Shown piece by piece: positions 28,291 through 36,824 of a stretch of DNA of 45,489 bases. The position numbers and the translations under genes were made by a program. The stretch spans positions 61,241 through 106,729 of the forward strand of contig PLZW01000003.1 of NCBI GenBank assembly GCA_003153575.1. The letters run 5' to 3'. The first letter of the stretch is position 1. Each line of letters starts with the position of its first letter. Below the pieces are notes generated by a model that ran no database searches, was not told the origin of the DNA, and saw nothing but the letters and a program-made list of their open reading frames with translations. The stretch comes from Acidimicrobiaceae bacterium (GTDB taxonomy: Bacteria > Actinomycetota > Acidimicrobiia > Acidimicrobiales > RAAP-2).

Positions 28291-29832
28291 GTGGACAAAA
28301 CGGTTCGGCCCACCGGAGCGGTCATCGAGCGAGAGGCGAAACTCGTGGTACCTGCCGGAGTCGAGCTGCCCGACATGACGGGACTGGTGCCAAGTGCGAC
28401 GGCCATCGAGCTGCCCGAGCTCCGGCTCGATGCCACCTACTACGACACTGACGACTTGCGGCTGGCGCGCTCGGGGATCACTCTTCGACGGCGCGACGGC
28501 GAGCCCGGCCCCGCTTGGACGGTGAAGCTCCCCTTCGACGTCGGGGGTCCTGTACTGGCTCGGCGTGAGATCCGCTTCGACGGTCCGGTAGGCGAGGTCC
28601 CAGACGCGGCCGCCGACCTCGTACTCGCCTCCGCCAGGACCCGGGACCTCGAGCCGGTGGCCCACTTGACAACCATCCGCCGTCCCATCGAGATCCGCGA
28701 TCTCGATGGCCGGCTCCTGGCCGAAGTCGTAGATGACATGGTCTCGGTCTCTGGCGGCCGGTGTCCCGCTGGGCGGTTCCGGGAGGTGGAGATCGAGCTA
28801 CGCGACCCCGGGGACCGCAGTCGGCAGATCTTGGATGCCGCGGTCTTGCGCTTCGTCGCTGCCGGTTGTATCACCGGGTCCCCGATGCCCAAGGTGATCC
28901 GGGCCTTGGGGAAGCCGGCGACCCGGCCTCCGGACCTGGTGGCTACCCCGCTGGCCCCTGATGCCACCCTCGTCGGCGTGGTACGACATGCTGTAGCCAG
29001 CTCCGTGGCCCAGATCATCCGCCACGACCCCGGTGTCCGGCTCGGCGGCGATCCCGAGGACGTCCACCATCTGCGGGTCGGGGCCCGCCGGTTGCGCTCG
29101 GACCTGCGAAGCTTCGCCCCGCTGCTTGGACGCGACCAGATCGCCCAGCTGCGTGCCGAGCTCGGGTGGCTCGGTACCGTCGTCGGTGCCGTCCGTGACC
29201 ACGATGTACTCGCCGCCCAACTCGCCGCCCACATCGCCAGTCTCCCCGAGGTGGATGCCCCCGCCGGCGCCCAGCTGATGCGCCGTTTGGAGGACGAAGC
29301 TGAAGATGCCCGTGCCGCGATGCTCGGAGCCTTGCGTGGGAACCGCTATCTAGGTCTCCTGGAGGCGCTGGTCCACTTCGCCCCTGAGCTCCAAGTCGCG
29401 GAGGTGCCCGGGCTCTCGTTCCGGTCAGACGCTCAACTCGCATCGAACATCGCCCGCAAACCGTGGCGGCGGCTGGCGGAAGCTGTCGACGCTCTCGGCC
29501 CGGATCCCTCCGACGCAGAGCTGCACCAGGTTCGTATCCTCGCCAAGCGCTGCCGGTATGCGGCAGAGGCCGTCGCACCCATTGTCGGGCCGGCAGCCTC
29601 ACGCTTCGCCGCCGCGGTGGCAGAGGTCCAGACCGTCCTCGGCGACCACCAGGACACCGTCGTTGCTGAGTCCTGGCTTCGCCACGCCGCCGCCGCCGTC
29701 CGGTCCAGCGGCCTGGCGGCGGGCCAACTGGTCGCTCTGGAGCGATCGCAGCGGTCAGAACTTCGGGCCCAATGGCTGGACATCTGGCGTGCTGCGTCCT
29801 CCAAGAAGCTCCGCCACTGGCTCCGAGGGTGA
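28291..29832 (+). CDS. CYTH and CHAD domain protein
   Basis: 513 residues. The N-terminal CYTH (triphosphate tunnel) domain shows the signature ExExK as 'EREAK' (13-17), then 'ATYYDTDDLRLARSGITLRRR' and 'TVKLPFD'. The C-terminal CHAD domain (from about 230) has its conserved histidine/arginine helix 'VHHLRVGARRLRSDLRSF' and a second one ('LHQVRILAKRCRYAAEAV'). CYTH enzymes hydrolyse or bind triphosphates, and CHAD domains bind inorganic polyphosphate, so a polyphosphate-linked role is likely. The GTG start lies 8 nt after TAGCGT without a ribosome binding site, which fits leaderless expression. Confidence 0.92.
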   Translation: MDKTVRPTGAVIEREAKLVVPAGVELPDMTGLVPSATAIELPELRLDATYYDTDDLRLARSGITLRRRDGEPGPAWTVKLPFDVGGPVLARREIRFDGPVGEVPDAAADLVLASARTRDLEPVAHLTTIRRPIEIRDLDGRLLAEVVDDMVSVSGGRCPAGRFREVEIELRDPGDRSRQILDAAVLRFVAAGCITGSPMPKVIRALGKPATRPPDLVATPLAPDATLVGVVRHAVASSVAQIIRHDPGVRLGGDPEDVHHLRVGARRLRSDLRSFAPLLGRDQIAQLRAELGWLGTVVGAVRDHDVLAAQLAAHIASLPEVDAPAGAQLMRRLEDEAEDARAAMLGALRGNRYLGLLEALVHFAPELQVAEVPGLSFRSDAQLASNIARKPWRRLAEAVDALGPDPSDAELHQVRILAKRCRYAAEAVAPIVGPAASRFAAAVAEVQTVLGDHQDTVVAESWLRHAAAAVRSSGLAAGQLVALERSQRSELRAQWLDIWRAASSKKLRHWLRG

Positions 29833-29934
29833 TCCGTCCCCCGGTCACCCGGGGGAATCTGCGAACCGAGCTGGGCCGTAGCCCCGGCGATGTCGCTGGT
29901 GAGCCGCGTTCTCGATGTCGGCGTCGACCCCGGC

Positions 29935-29965
29935 GCGTTACGCGTCGGTGACCGACGCGTAACGC
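29935..29965. repeat. 31-nt perfect palindrome
   Basis: Two 15-nt arms, GCGTTACGCGTCGGT (29935-29949) and its exact complement (29951-29965), around one central G. It lies inside a damaged ferritin-like gene, and its left arm contains the stop codon (TAA on the minus strand, 29938-29940) that cuts the reading frame. Confidence 0.9.
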
Positions 29966-30210
29966 TCGACCGTTCCGGGCCACGGGTTGTCGGGAACGTC
30001 GAGGCCGTATCGGCGGAACAGGCCCAGCAGATGGTCGATGTGGCGGGTCTCGGCTTCGACGATGTTCGCGAAAGGCAGCAGGTTCTCGCCGAAGTCGGCG
30101 GGCACCTGCGGGTAGATCGCATGAGCCCGGTACTCGTCATCGAGCGCTGCGAGTAGGCCCTCACCCTCCCCATCGCTCAACTGGTCTCCGGTTCCCCGGT
30201 CAGGTTCCAT
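29938..30210 (-). pseudogene. DUF2202 ferritin-like protein, truncated by a stop codon
   Basis: 90 residues from the ATG at 30208-30210. 'LLAALDDEYRAHAIYPQV', 'FANIVEAETRHIDHLLGLFRRYGLDVPDNPW' and 'RYASVTDA' match the N-terminal half of DUF2202 proteins, a ferritin-like four-helix family with Glu and His metal-ligand candidates. The family continues for another helix pair. Here a TAA interrupts right after 'VTDA', and the same frame then reads 'RAGVDADIENA', which is the expected continuation. The rest is unrecognisable. Loss of function is likely, though a short product could still be made. Confidence 0.65.
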
Positions 30211-30338
30211 GCTGGCCCTGCTGCTGCTGCATCCGGATGCTGCCAATCGAATATGGCGTTCACCACTCGGCGAGCGTGATGCAAGCTCGATCTCGGCGAG
30301 ACGGCGCCGGACGCATCCGCTCGACAAGGATGCAGACT

Positions 30339-31403
30339 ATGGATGAGAAGACACTCCGGATGTTCTCGTATCTCGTGTTCACCAAGCTCGAGGGCGCGGT
30401 GACCGCCGGGATGATCCACCTCGGCGACAAGCTCGGTCTCTACGCGGCGCTACAAGATGCCGGGGAGCCACTGCGTTCGGACGAGCTCGCCCGACGAACG
30501 GGTCTCCATGAGCGCTGGGTTCGCGAGTGGGCATACAATCAGGCGGCCGCGCTGATCATCGACTACGACGACGAAGAGCGCTTCTCACTGTCGGACGAGG
30601 CCGCCGCGGTCCTCGCGACTCCCGACCATCCGGCATACGGCATGGGAATGTTCCACCGATTTCCAAACACGATGGACACGCTTCGAGCGATGCCCGAGAG
30701 CTTCCGTACCGGGCACGGGCATGACTACGACAGCCATGGTCTAGAAGCCGCGGTTGGCATCGAGCGGTCGTTCGAACCATGGAACCGCGCGAACCTGCTG
30801 CCGGTGGTGCTGCCCGCGCTCGACGGCGTGGCCGAGCGGCTCGCCGAGGGCACGACCGCCGCGGACGTCGGCTGTGGTGCGGGGGGAGCACTGTTGCTGA
30901 TGGCCGGAGCGTTCCCGAAGAGTCGGTTCCTGGGGTACGACATCAGCCGGTTCGCGCTCGCTCGAGCGGAGGAGAAGCGCTCGGAGGCCGAGGCGTCGAA
31001 CGTGTCGTTTCACGACCCGCGAGACGAGCCGCTGACCGATAACGGATCAATCGGGTTCATCACGACGTTTGATTGCATCCACGACATGACGCATCCGTTC
31101 GAGATGATGCAGGCATTTCGTCGGGCGATCACGCCCGATGGCACGTGGCTACTCGTCGACATCAAGGCGCATGACACATTCGCGCTGAACGCGTCGGAGA
31201 ACCCGATGGCATCGTTGATGTACGGCATCAGCGTTCTGTCGTGCCTGTCGTCGGCGATGTCGGCCCCTGACGGTGCGGGCCTCGGCACGCTCGGCCTGCC
31301 TCCGGCCAAGGCCGAAGCGATGGCACGAGCAGCAGGGTTCAGCCGTTTCCGCCGGCTCGATGTCGACCATCCGGTCAACGCGTTCTACGAGATCCGCCCC
31401 TGA
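30339..31403 (+). CDS. SAM-dependent methyltransferase with N-terminal winged helix
   Basis: 354 residues. The N-terminal helical and winged-helix part ('LYAALQDAGEPLRSDELARRTGLHERWVREW') resembles the dimerisation domain of Rv2258c-type and O-methyltransferase-like enzymes. The class I methyltransferase fold follows with motif I 'ADVGCGAGGALLLMA' (about 175-189), the acidic 'FLGYDISRFAL' and 'DCIHDMTHPFEMMQAFRRAI'. The substrate is unknown. AAGGA lies 8 bases before the ATG at 30339; another ATG nine bases earlier has a poorer site. It converges with the next gene, leaving 16 bases between the stops. Confidence 0.88.
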   Translation: MDEKTLRMFSYLVFTKLEGAVTAGMIHLGDKLGLYAALQDAGEPLRSDELARRTGLHERWVREWAYNQAAALIIDYDDEERFSLSDEAAAVLATPDHPAYGMGMFHRFPNTMDTLRAMPESFRTGHGHDYDSHGLEAAVGIERSFEPWNRANLLPVVLPALDGVAERLAEGTTAADVGCGAGGALLLMAGAFPKSRFLGYDISRFALARAEEKRSEAEASNVSFHDPRDEPLTDNGSIGFITTFDCIHDMTHPFEMMQAFRRAITPDGTWLLVDIKAHDTFALNASENPMASLMYGISVLSCLSSAMSAPDGAGLGTLGLPPAKAEAMARAAGFSRFRRLDVDHPVNAFYEIRP

Positions 31404-31419
31404 GCAGTAGTTCGGTTGA

Positions 31420-32049
31420 TCACTGAGCCGAACCCGACGCACGCTCCTCGGAGCGGGCCAGCACAGCGCCCTTCTTCCCGTCCGTCTTCATGAGCCACAT
31501 GGCCGGGAACATGAACCAGAAGGTGACGAGGACGAATGCCAGCTCAAAGGCGACGTTGCTCTCTGGCGCGGGTCTCCCCTTGAACCGGCTCAGGACTGCG
31601 TCCCAGGTGTTTCCCAGCAGGTTGCCAAAGGAGATCATTCGGATTACCAGCATGATGTGCTTCGCGGTTCGCTGGCCGTAGGTATCGAACAACCGGGCAG
31701 TCATGTCTGTCTCGGGTTGTCGATTGGTCTCGGCGTAGTGCTGCACGTACAGCAATGCCATGATCTCGGAGTCGGAGTCGGAGGCGGTGGCCTGAAACCG
31801 GAGGTCCAACAGACTCTTGACCTCCTCTGCGCCGATGCCGCTGGCCACGGCGGCCTTGGCGTGATACCAGGCGCAGTAGGTGCACTCGTTGACGACAGTG
31901 GTCACGGTCATGATCTTCTCGATGAACGTCCGACTGATGTTGTGGTCGCAGGCTGCGCCGATGATCGACGGGCCATGGATCAGGAGGAACCCGACATCGT
32001 TCAGGAACAGCCCGGGTGTGAAGATCCTCTTCTGGAACTGATGCGTCAT
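31420..32049 (-). CDS. AhpD-like (carboxymuconolactone decarboxylase family) protein with a membrane helix
   Basis: 209 residues. The alkylhydroperoxidase motif is present as 'ECTYCAWYHAKAA', with Cys56, Cys59 and His63 in the C-x2-C-x3-H spacing of active AhpD-type thiol peroxidases. A hydrophobic stretch near residues 170-192 ('VAFELAFVLVTFWFMFPAMWLM') followed by Lys residues looks like a transmembrane anchor, unusual for this family. The start is supported by GAGAGGG five bases upstream of the ATG at 32047-32049. The role is probably peroxide or quinone-related redox work at the membrane. Confidence 0.85.
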   Translation of the reverse strand: MTHQFQKRIFTPGLFLNDVGFLLIHGPSIIGAACDHNISRTFIEKIMTVTTVVNECTYCAWYHAKAAVASGIGAEEVKSLLDLRFQATASDSDSEIMALLYVQHYAETNRQPETDMTARLFDTYGQRTAKHIMLVIRMISFGNLLGNTWDAVLSRFKGRPAPESNVAFELAFVLVTFWFMFPAMWLMKTDGKKGAVLARSEERASGSAQ

Positions 32050-32194
32050 GCCCGCCCTCTCGCTGGTTTGGCTCGCGCCATCCGGCTCGGCGGCGGCGTT
32101 GTTGTCGGGTAGTCGGCGATAGGAGTTTGGTGCACCTGCCAATCTTGGTCTGGCCAAGGGGCAGGTGGGTGGGTCGACAAGGAGGTCAATAGGC

Positions 32195-32347
32195 TCATCC
32201 TTGCCGCGGCCTGATCGGTGCCTCCACTTTGCCGAACTCTCTACCCATGGTCCTGGCGTCGACGTTGAACTGATCGGCGACGGTCACCAGGGAGTGGCCC
32301 GCGAGGTACCTGGCTGCGGCTTTGGCGACCGAGGGGGTCGATCATCT
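32195..32347 (-). pseudogene. Fragment of a helix-turn-helix recombinase or transposase
   Basis: About 45 residues ending in a TGA at 32195-32197: 'SVAKAAARYLAGHSL', 'VTVADQFNVDARTMGREF', 'EAPIRPRQG'. This resembles the DNA-binding tail of some serine recombinases and transposases ('RYxAGxSxxxVAxxFxVxxxTxxRxLRxxGVPIR'). An in-frame stop lies just upstream and no catalytic domain is found nearby, so it is a remnant. Confidence 0.5.
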
Positions 32348-32655
32348 ACCTGACCACGCTGTGCTGGTCGAAATGGGTGATGATCGTGGTTCGGTTGCCC
32401 CCGTGCGAGCGGGCATGTGATCCGTCTCCTCATCTTGGGTCAAGCGCGACTTCGACAGGCGTATCAGTCCTTGCCGTCGACACCATATGCATATGCGAAA
32501 GACCTTGGACCCCCAACGACACCCGACCGGCCGCTCAAATCAGGCTGGGCGGCCGGAGGGAACCAACTGCAACTCCTCGATTCAGATTCTGCAGGACGCG
32601 CTACATCGCCGTCCTCGAAGAGGGCCGGCGCCATGGGCCCCGCACCCCCTCGAAA
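32348..32655. other. Intergenic stretch without a recognised gene
   Basis: 308 bases. A short plus-strand frame (32417-32659) has no ribosome binding site and no known family. I see nothing firm here. Confidence 0.4.
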
Positions 32656-34193
32656 CTAGCGACGCGGCTGGCCGGAGAACGGTTGTGACGGGAGCTCCGG
32701 GGAAAGCCATCTACCGATCGAACTGTCGCCCCAATGGTCTCGGAAGCCATCGACAACGTGGAAATAGGACCGAAGCGTCCGGCTGGTGGGGTGCTTCACC
32801 AGCAACGGATGGGCGTGGGTCGGGGCGGACTGAGTCCACAGCGCCATGCGAAGGGCCAACAGGCTCGGTCCCTCGCTGTGCCAGGGCCACATGGCGTCAT
32901 TGAATGGCGACACGCTGGTCCGGTAGGCACTGTCTGGCAGCTGCTCGAGCAGCGGGATGAGATCGAGGCTCTGCACCTCTTCATGGGCACGGAAACTCTC
33001 GATCAGTGGCTCGATGATCGCTTCCGCCTCGCTTGACGTCAGGCGAGATAGATCGTCCCCCTCGACTCGCTTGGCGAGCGCGTCCCATGCTTGCTGCAGC
33101 TCCGCCCGCTGGTGGCACCCTTCGTGCAGCCGAACGGCCAACGGTTCACCGCCGGGAACGGCCTTCAGCAGAGGGCACAGCACACCTCCGAGGACAGAGT
33201 CGTGGATGGCAATCGCAGCATTGAGTCGGTAGGTGGCCTGGCCTGGTCCACATCGGTCCGGGCAGCACGCACCTCCACGATCAGCTGCTCCACGATGGCG
33301 TCGTAACCGGTGAGGATGTCCCGTACCGAGGGCGCCGAGCCTGTCGATTGGCTCGTGAGGAGTTCCACCTGCGCATCTCGTGGCGACCTGGGCGCAGCTT
33401 GAGGATCTGACCATCCCGAATGGCTGTCACTCCAGTCACGGAACCTGTCCCGACTGCGGTACACGGTCCGCAGGACCGATGATCTCGGATGCTTGACGGT
33501 TGCAGCGTGGGCCCGAGTCGGGGCCTGCTGGGCCTCGATGGCCATCCTTGCCCCGAGTACATCGGGGTCGACGCTTCCGGCAGCAGCCTCCAGCAGGGCA
33601 CCGACCTCGGTGGTTTCGATGCTGATGTGCTCACCGAAGCTGCGCTCCAGGCCCTCGAGGATCCGCTCGATCTCCTCTCCCGAGACCGGATATACGTTGT
33701 GCGCTGCGACATTGTGACTGAGCTTCTCGAAGCGGCCCAACAGTTCGGCGCGCTCGTGACATCCCTGCCGGAGCCGTTCGGCGACCGCTGGTCCGCCGGG
33801 AAGATCCTCGAGTACGGGGCACAGGGCTGACTCGAGCACCGCGTCATGTACGGAGATGGAGCGGCGCAGCATGTTGTGTAGCACCCTGACCCGACCGACC
33901 CCAGTGGTGGAACCGAGTGCTTCGCGCAGCGAGACCTCTACTTCCCGGTCGTACCCGGCGAGCAGATCCCGCAGGGATATCGGGTTCGAGTGGACCTCTG
34001 CTCCCATCTCCTCGTGCCGCCCGGTTCTGACAGTGGGTGTTGTGCCCGAGGCACCAGCCGGGCTGCTCAGTATCTCGGCCGACTCCGCCGGGCCGGACTC
34101 CGAAACGACAGGCTCCGAATTTGACAACTCCTGCGCTCCCGCAGGGTCATCCCGCTCTCCCGACTCGAGACTGTGCGACTTAGGGACGTCCAC
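32656..34193 (-). pseudogene. Tandem hemerythrin-domain protein, frameshifted by a 5-bp duplication
   Basis: Reading from the GTG at 34191-34193 (GGAGGAGGAA 8 bases upstream), an N-terminal Ser/Glu-rich part precedes a hemerythrin HHE-type domain. Its histidines and acids are 'SVHDAVLESALCPVLED', 'GCHERAELLGRFEKL' and 'FGEHISIETTEVGALLEA'. A second copy starts with 'SVRDILTGYDAIVEQL', loses frame near 33240 and continues one frame over as 'IAIHDSVLGGVLCPLL', 'GCHQRAELQQAWDAL' and 'LDLIPLLEQL'. GGCCT occurs twice in a row at 33235-33244 on the plus strand; removing one copy restores a frame of 510 residues. HHE domains bind di-iron or oxygen-related ligands. The second copy has lost some acidic ligands. 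The product is either dead, a one-domain form, or switchable by slippage. Confidence 0.8.
33235..33244. repeat. 5-bp tandem duplication (GGCCT x2)
   Basis: Two adjacent GGCCT copies on the plus strand mark the exact point where the tandem hemerythrin gene changes frame. Confidence 0.85.
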
Positions 34194-34194
34194 G

Positions 34195-34309
34195 TGTCAA
34201 TTCCTCCTCCGGTACGGTCCACGGATCGGCGACGCTCAGATCGGCCCGACGGGCGACGACGGGCGACGACGACGTCATGCTTGAACGCTGCAGGGAACTT
34301 CTTCGGCAT
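34195..34309 (-). pseudogene. Insertion sequence transposase remnant (IS3-type OrfA start)
   Basis: From the ATG at 34307-34309, 'MPKKFPAAFKHDVV' is the start typical of IS3-family OrfA proteins. The next expected residues, 'ARRADLSVAD', are found one frame over. A perfect 10-bp tandem duplication at 34251-34270 separates the two; removing one copy gives 'MPKKFPAAFKHDVVVARRAD' and on. After 'LSVAD' the similarity ends within a few codons, just before the hemerythrin gene. No other part of the element or terminal repeat was found. Confidence 0.6.
34251..34270. repeat. 10-bp perfect tandem duplication
   Basis: GGGCGACGAC occurs twice without a gap. It shifts the frame of the transposase remnant. 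Confidence 0.9.
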
Positions 34310-34389
34310 GGTTCGATCCTTCGAGCTGGAGCACGTCCCGCGCCAATGATGTCAACCGGAACTTCGGCAGATGCTGCGACTGCAGCCAC

Positions 34390-34665
34390 CTACCGTCCGC
34401 AGTGCGGGCAATGGTGGTGAGCGGGGCATGGAGGACCACCGTGTGCCGACCCGTGCCCCTCACAGTGTCCGCCCGAACAGTGCCCACCTGAACAGTGTCC
34501 GCATGAGCAGTGCATCGTCCCACGTCGTTCGAAAGCCTCCTCCAAGCGGGATAGCCGATCCTCCAAGTCCTCACGAGGCTCCTCGGAACCGCCTTCCTGC
34601 AACCGCCTCAGCAGAGCTTTGCGGTCGGAACCGCTCAATCCGGCAACAATCTCGTCAACATCCAT
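34390..34665 (-). CDS. Small Cys/His-rich protein
   Basis: 91 residues. The N-terminal half is charged and helical, possibly a coiled coil ('REDLEDRLSRLEEAFERR'). The C-terminal 42 residues are almost a metal-ligand cassette: 'MHCSCGHCSGGHCSGGHCEG' followed by 'HGSAHGGPPCPAHHHCPHCG', with 8 Cys and about 10 His. AGAAGGAAG eight bases before the ATG supports translation. It is not a family I know. The composition suggests binding of zinc, copper, nickel or iron. On its strand it lies upstream of the IS remnant and the hemerythrin gene, also a metal-binding protein. The GGHCS pentapeptides come from 15-bp DNA repeats (34463-34507). Confidence 0.7.
   Translation of the reverse strand: MDVDEIVAGLSGSDRKALLRRLQEGGSEEPREDLEDRLSRLEEAFERRGTMHCSCGHCSGGHCSGGHCEGHGSAHGGPPCPAHHHCPHCGR
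34463..34507. repeat. 15-bp tandem repeat, three units, inside the Cys/His-rich gene
   Basis: Units begin at 34463, 34478 and 34493 with CAGTG, differ at a few positions, and each encodes one GGHCS-type pentapeptide on the minus strand. A partial fourth unit follows at 34508. Confidence 0.75.
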
Positions 34666-34920
34666 CGCGTGTGCTTCCTTCTCAGTTGTGAGCTAGTTCC
34701 CAATCTGCCGATATCTCGACGGGTTCACCAGAGGCAAACGTCCTTCGGGGACCCGCAGGCCGGGGGAACGTGCGCCACCATCGTGACGCCTTCGACTTCT
34801 GCGACGCTCCGGGTGCCCCTGCTGAGTCGGCGTCGGATCTCGACCGATGTGCGCTCGCTGGGGTGATTCGGACTGGGTATACCGGAGGCTACGGGACTCT
34901 GGGACAGGTATCCCTGACCG
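34666..34920. other. Intergenic stretch
   Basis: 255 bases upstream of the Cys/His-rich gene, containing its ribosome binding site and presumably its promoter. A short plus-strand frame (34770-34952) has no supporting signal. Confidence 0.4.
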
Positions 34921-35161
34921 CTTATGCACCGCAACATCTCGGGCTGAGCTGACGGCACGCCTACTACCGCGAGCACCCCGGCGGCTTCACCACATCCGCA
35001 GGTCACTGCCCCAGTGAACCCGGGCAGATTGGGCCCATCGACATGAACTACGGCTTCACGCCTCGATGCCGTGTTTCGTACCCAGCGCGGGAACACTGGT
35101 GTAACTGATTGCTGAGCAACCTTTGGACCCATGGGATGGTGGTCGAGGATGACCCACGCCT
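34921..35161 (+). repeat. Dispersed repeat, copy A
   Basis: Roughly 240 bases that match 44127-44371 by eye at about three quarters identity, in the same orientation. Shared blocks include CTACCGCGAGCAC against CTTACCGCGAGCAC, CGCAGGT-ACTGCCCCAG, and the identical TGGTGTAACTGATTGCTGAGCAACC. In one plus frame both copies stay open from 'YREH' and end at the same TGA. I do not recognise a protein. The repeat may be a degenerate insertion element. Confidence 0.7.
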
Positions 35162-35312
35162 CAGTGGCAGTTGCGTGTCGCTCGAATCAATTCTTGATCC
35201 CACTCGGCACCGCCGCTCGTGATAGTTGCCTGCGCCAGGCACGAGTGGGGCACCGACGACCATGCACAGGCGACAAATCGGGAAGCACCACGAAACGCAG
35301 TTGTCAGCGGCT
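35162..35312. other. Short stretch after dispersed repeat copy A
   Basis: 151 bases up to the stop codon of the lipoprotein gene that reads towards it. I see no gene and no T-tailed terminator. Confidence 0.4.
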
Positions 35313-36599
35313 TCAAGCAGTCGGTGTCCACCGTATCCCGTCTGATCTCGTACCCTGCTCGACGTAGTCGCTGCCGCCGACGAGCACGACATCCGTCCCG
35401 GTCCAGACCGCAAACGCGCCCTCGCGTTGATCGGCAGATCCCGTTGGCCCATTGGGATCTGGCGGAGGATAGGAGGGAGCGGCTGGCAACGTCGTCCACG
35501 TGTTATTCGCCGGGTCATATGCCGCCGCCCCGGGACCGGGAGCGGGCAGCACCCCGTTGGGAGATCCACCGATGACGATGAAGAAATGCCCCGTCCACGC
35601 GACCGCTGGGTAGGACTTGGCTCGAAGCGGCGAGAGGGGCAGAGCGCGCCACCGGTTCGTTGCCGGATCGTACGCCGCACCCTGACCTACCGATTGGAAA
35701 CCAGCCGAAGCTCTGGCTTTCACGCTCGTCCCGGTCTGACCACCCCACAGCAGGACCTCACGGCCGGACCAGACCGCTCCTGCGAAGCCCCGGGCGGGGA
35801 CAGGCGCGGCAGGGAGGCGCTGCCACGTGTCGGTCAGTGGGTCGAGACGGGCCCCATCGGGGTAGGCGGAGGTGAAGTCGGAGTTGAGGCCACCCCAGAC
35901 CACCAGCTGATGGCCGGTCCAGACCGTGATGGCACCCTGTCGAGGTGTGAGTCCCGAAGGGGGCAGCTTGCGCCACGTGTTGGTCGAGGGGTTGTAGGCG
36001 ACCACCACCTCGCTGCCGCTGTTCTCGGGGGTCGCAGGAGCCGACGACCACACGAGTACCTCGGTACCAGTCCACACCGCTGTCGGGGCATAGCCGAGAA
36101 GTGGCGTCGGTAGGGGGGCGATGGCATGCCAGGTGTTCGTGCTCGCGTTCCAGGCGGCACCGTCGGTGGCGAGGGAGGCGTGGTCTCGCAATCCGTCCGG
36201 GCTCGCCAATCCTCCGGTCACGATCATCTCGGTGCCGGTCCACGCGCCAGCTGCGTCACTTCGGGGCGTAAGGGGCGTCGGCGGCAGTTGATGCCAGGTG
36301 TTGCTGGCAGGATCGAGCGCCTCCAAGTCGACCGAGCCAACGCCGCCACAGCAGCCGGATCCAGCGACAAGAAGTTCGCTCCCGGTCCACGCCACGGGGC
36401 CTCCCACTGGGTAGAAGCCATTCGGGATGAGCGACCAGGTCCCGGCGTCTGCTGGGATCGTCGTGGTGGGAGCGGAAGCCGTCGTGGAAGGGAGGACGCT
36501 TGTGGTCGATGACGAAGAACCCTTGGTCGAACTGCCACACGCCGTGGCCAAGAACGTCACGGCCCCCAGGAGCAGCACCACTGCCCGCTTCTTCTTCAT
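35313..36599 (-). CDS. Kelch-type beta-propeller lipoprotein
   Basis: 428 residues. The signal peptide 'MKKKRAVVLLLGAVTFLATA' ends in a lipobox with Cys21, so the protein should be lipid-anchored outside the membrane. A Ser/Thr linker (about 22-50) is followed by seven kelch-like repeats. Each repeat has a 'AWTGTEVLVWGG'-type strand pair and a 'DPATNTWRALPP'-type turn. Seven repeats suggest a seven-bladed propeller, as in galactose oxidase-like domains, but no enzyme residues can be assigned. The ATG at 36597-36599 gives the cleanest signal peptide; a GTG two codons earlier is possible. It is divergent from the next lipoprotein gene. Confidence 0.85.
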   Translation of the reverse strand: MKKKRAVVLLLGAVTFLATACGSSTKGSSSSTTSVLPSTTASAPTTTIPADAGTWSLIPNGFYPVGGPVAWTGSELLVAGSGCCGGVGSVDLEALDPASNTWHQLPPTPLTPRSDAAGAWTGTEMIVTGGLASPDGLRDHASLATDGAAWNASTNTWHAIAPLPTPLLGYAPTAVWTGTEVLVWSSAPATPENSGSEVVVAYNPSTNTWRKLPPSGLTPRQGAITVWTGHQLVVWGGLNSDFTSAYPDGARLDPLTDTWQRLPAAPVPARGFAGAVWSGREVLLWGGQTGTSVKARASAGFQSVGQGAAYDPATNRWRALPLSPLRAKSYPAVAWTGHFFIVIGGSPNGVLPAPGPGAAAYDPANNTWTTLPAAPSYPPPDPNGPTGSADQREGAFAVWTGTDVVLVGGSDYVEQGTRSDGIRWTPTA

Positions 36600-36824
36600 C
36601 GTCACCCATTCCCGACTCGGTCCCCATGGATGAGGGTAGAGGGGAGCTGGTGAGGCGAGTAGGGACGTTCGTCACTTGGTGAAGCCCGTGGTGGATGGCA
36701 TACCGGAGCTGCACCTGGCGCTTCCTGTGGGACTTGACGGAACTCGAATCCCGGTGAAGGCCGAACACCACAGGAAGGACCTTCGGCTCTGCCGACCCCT
36801 TGCCCCCAATGGAACGATGAGACC

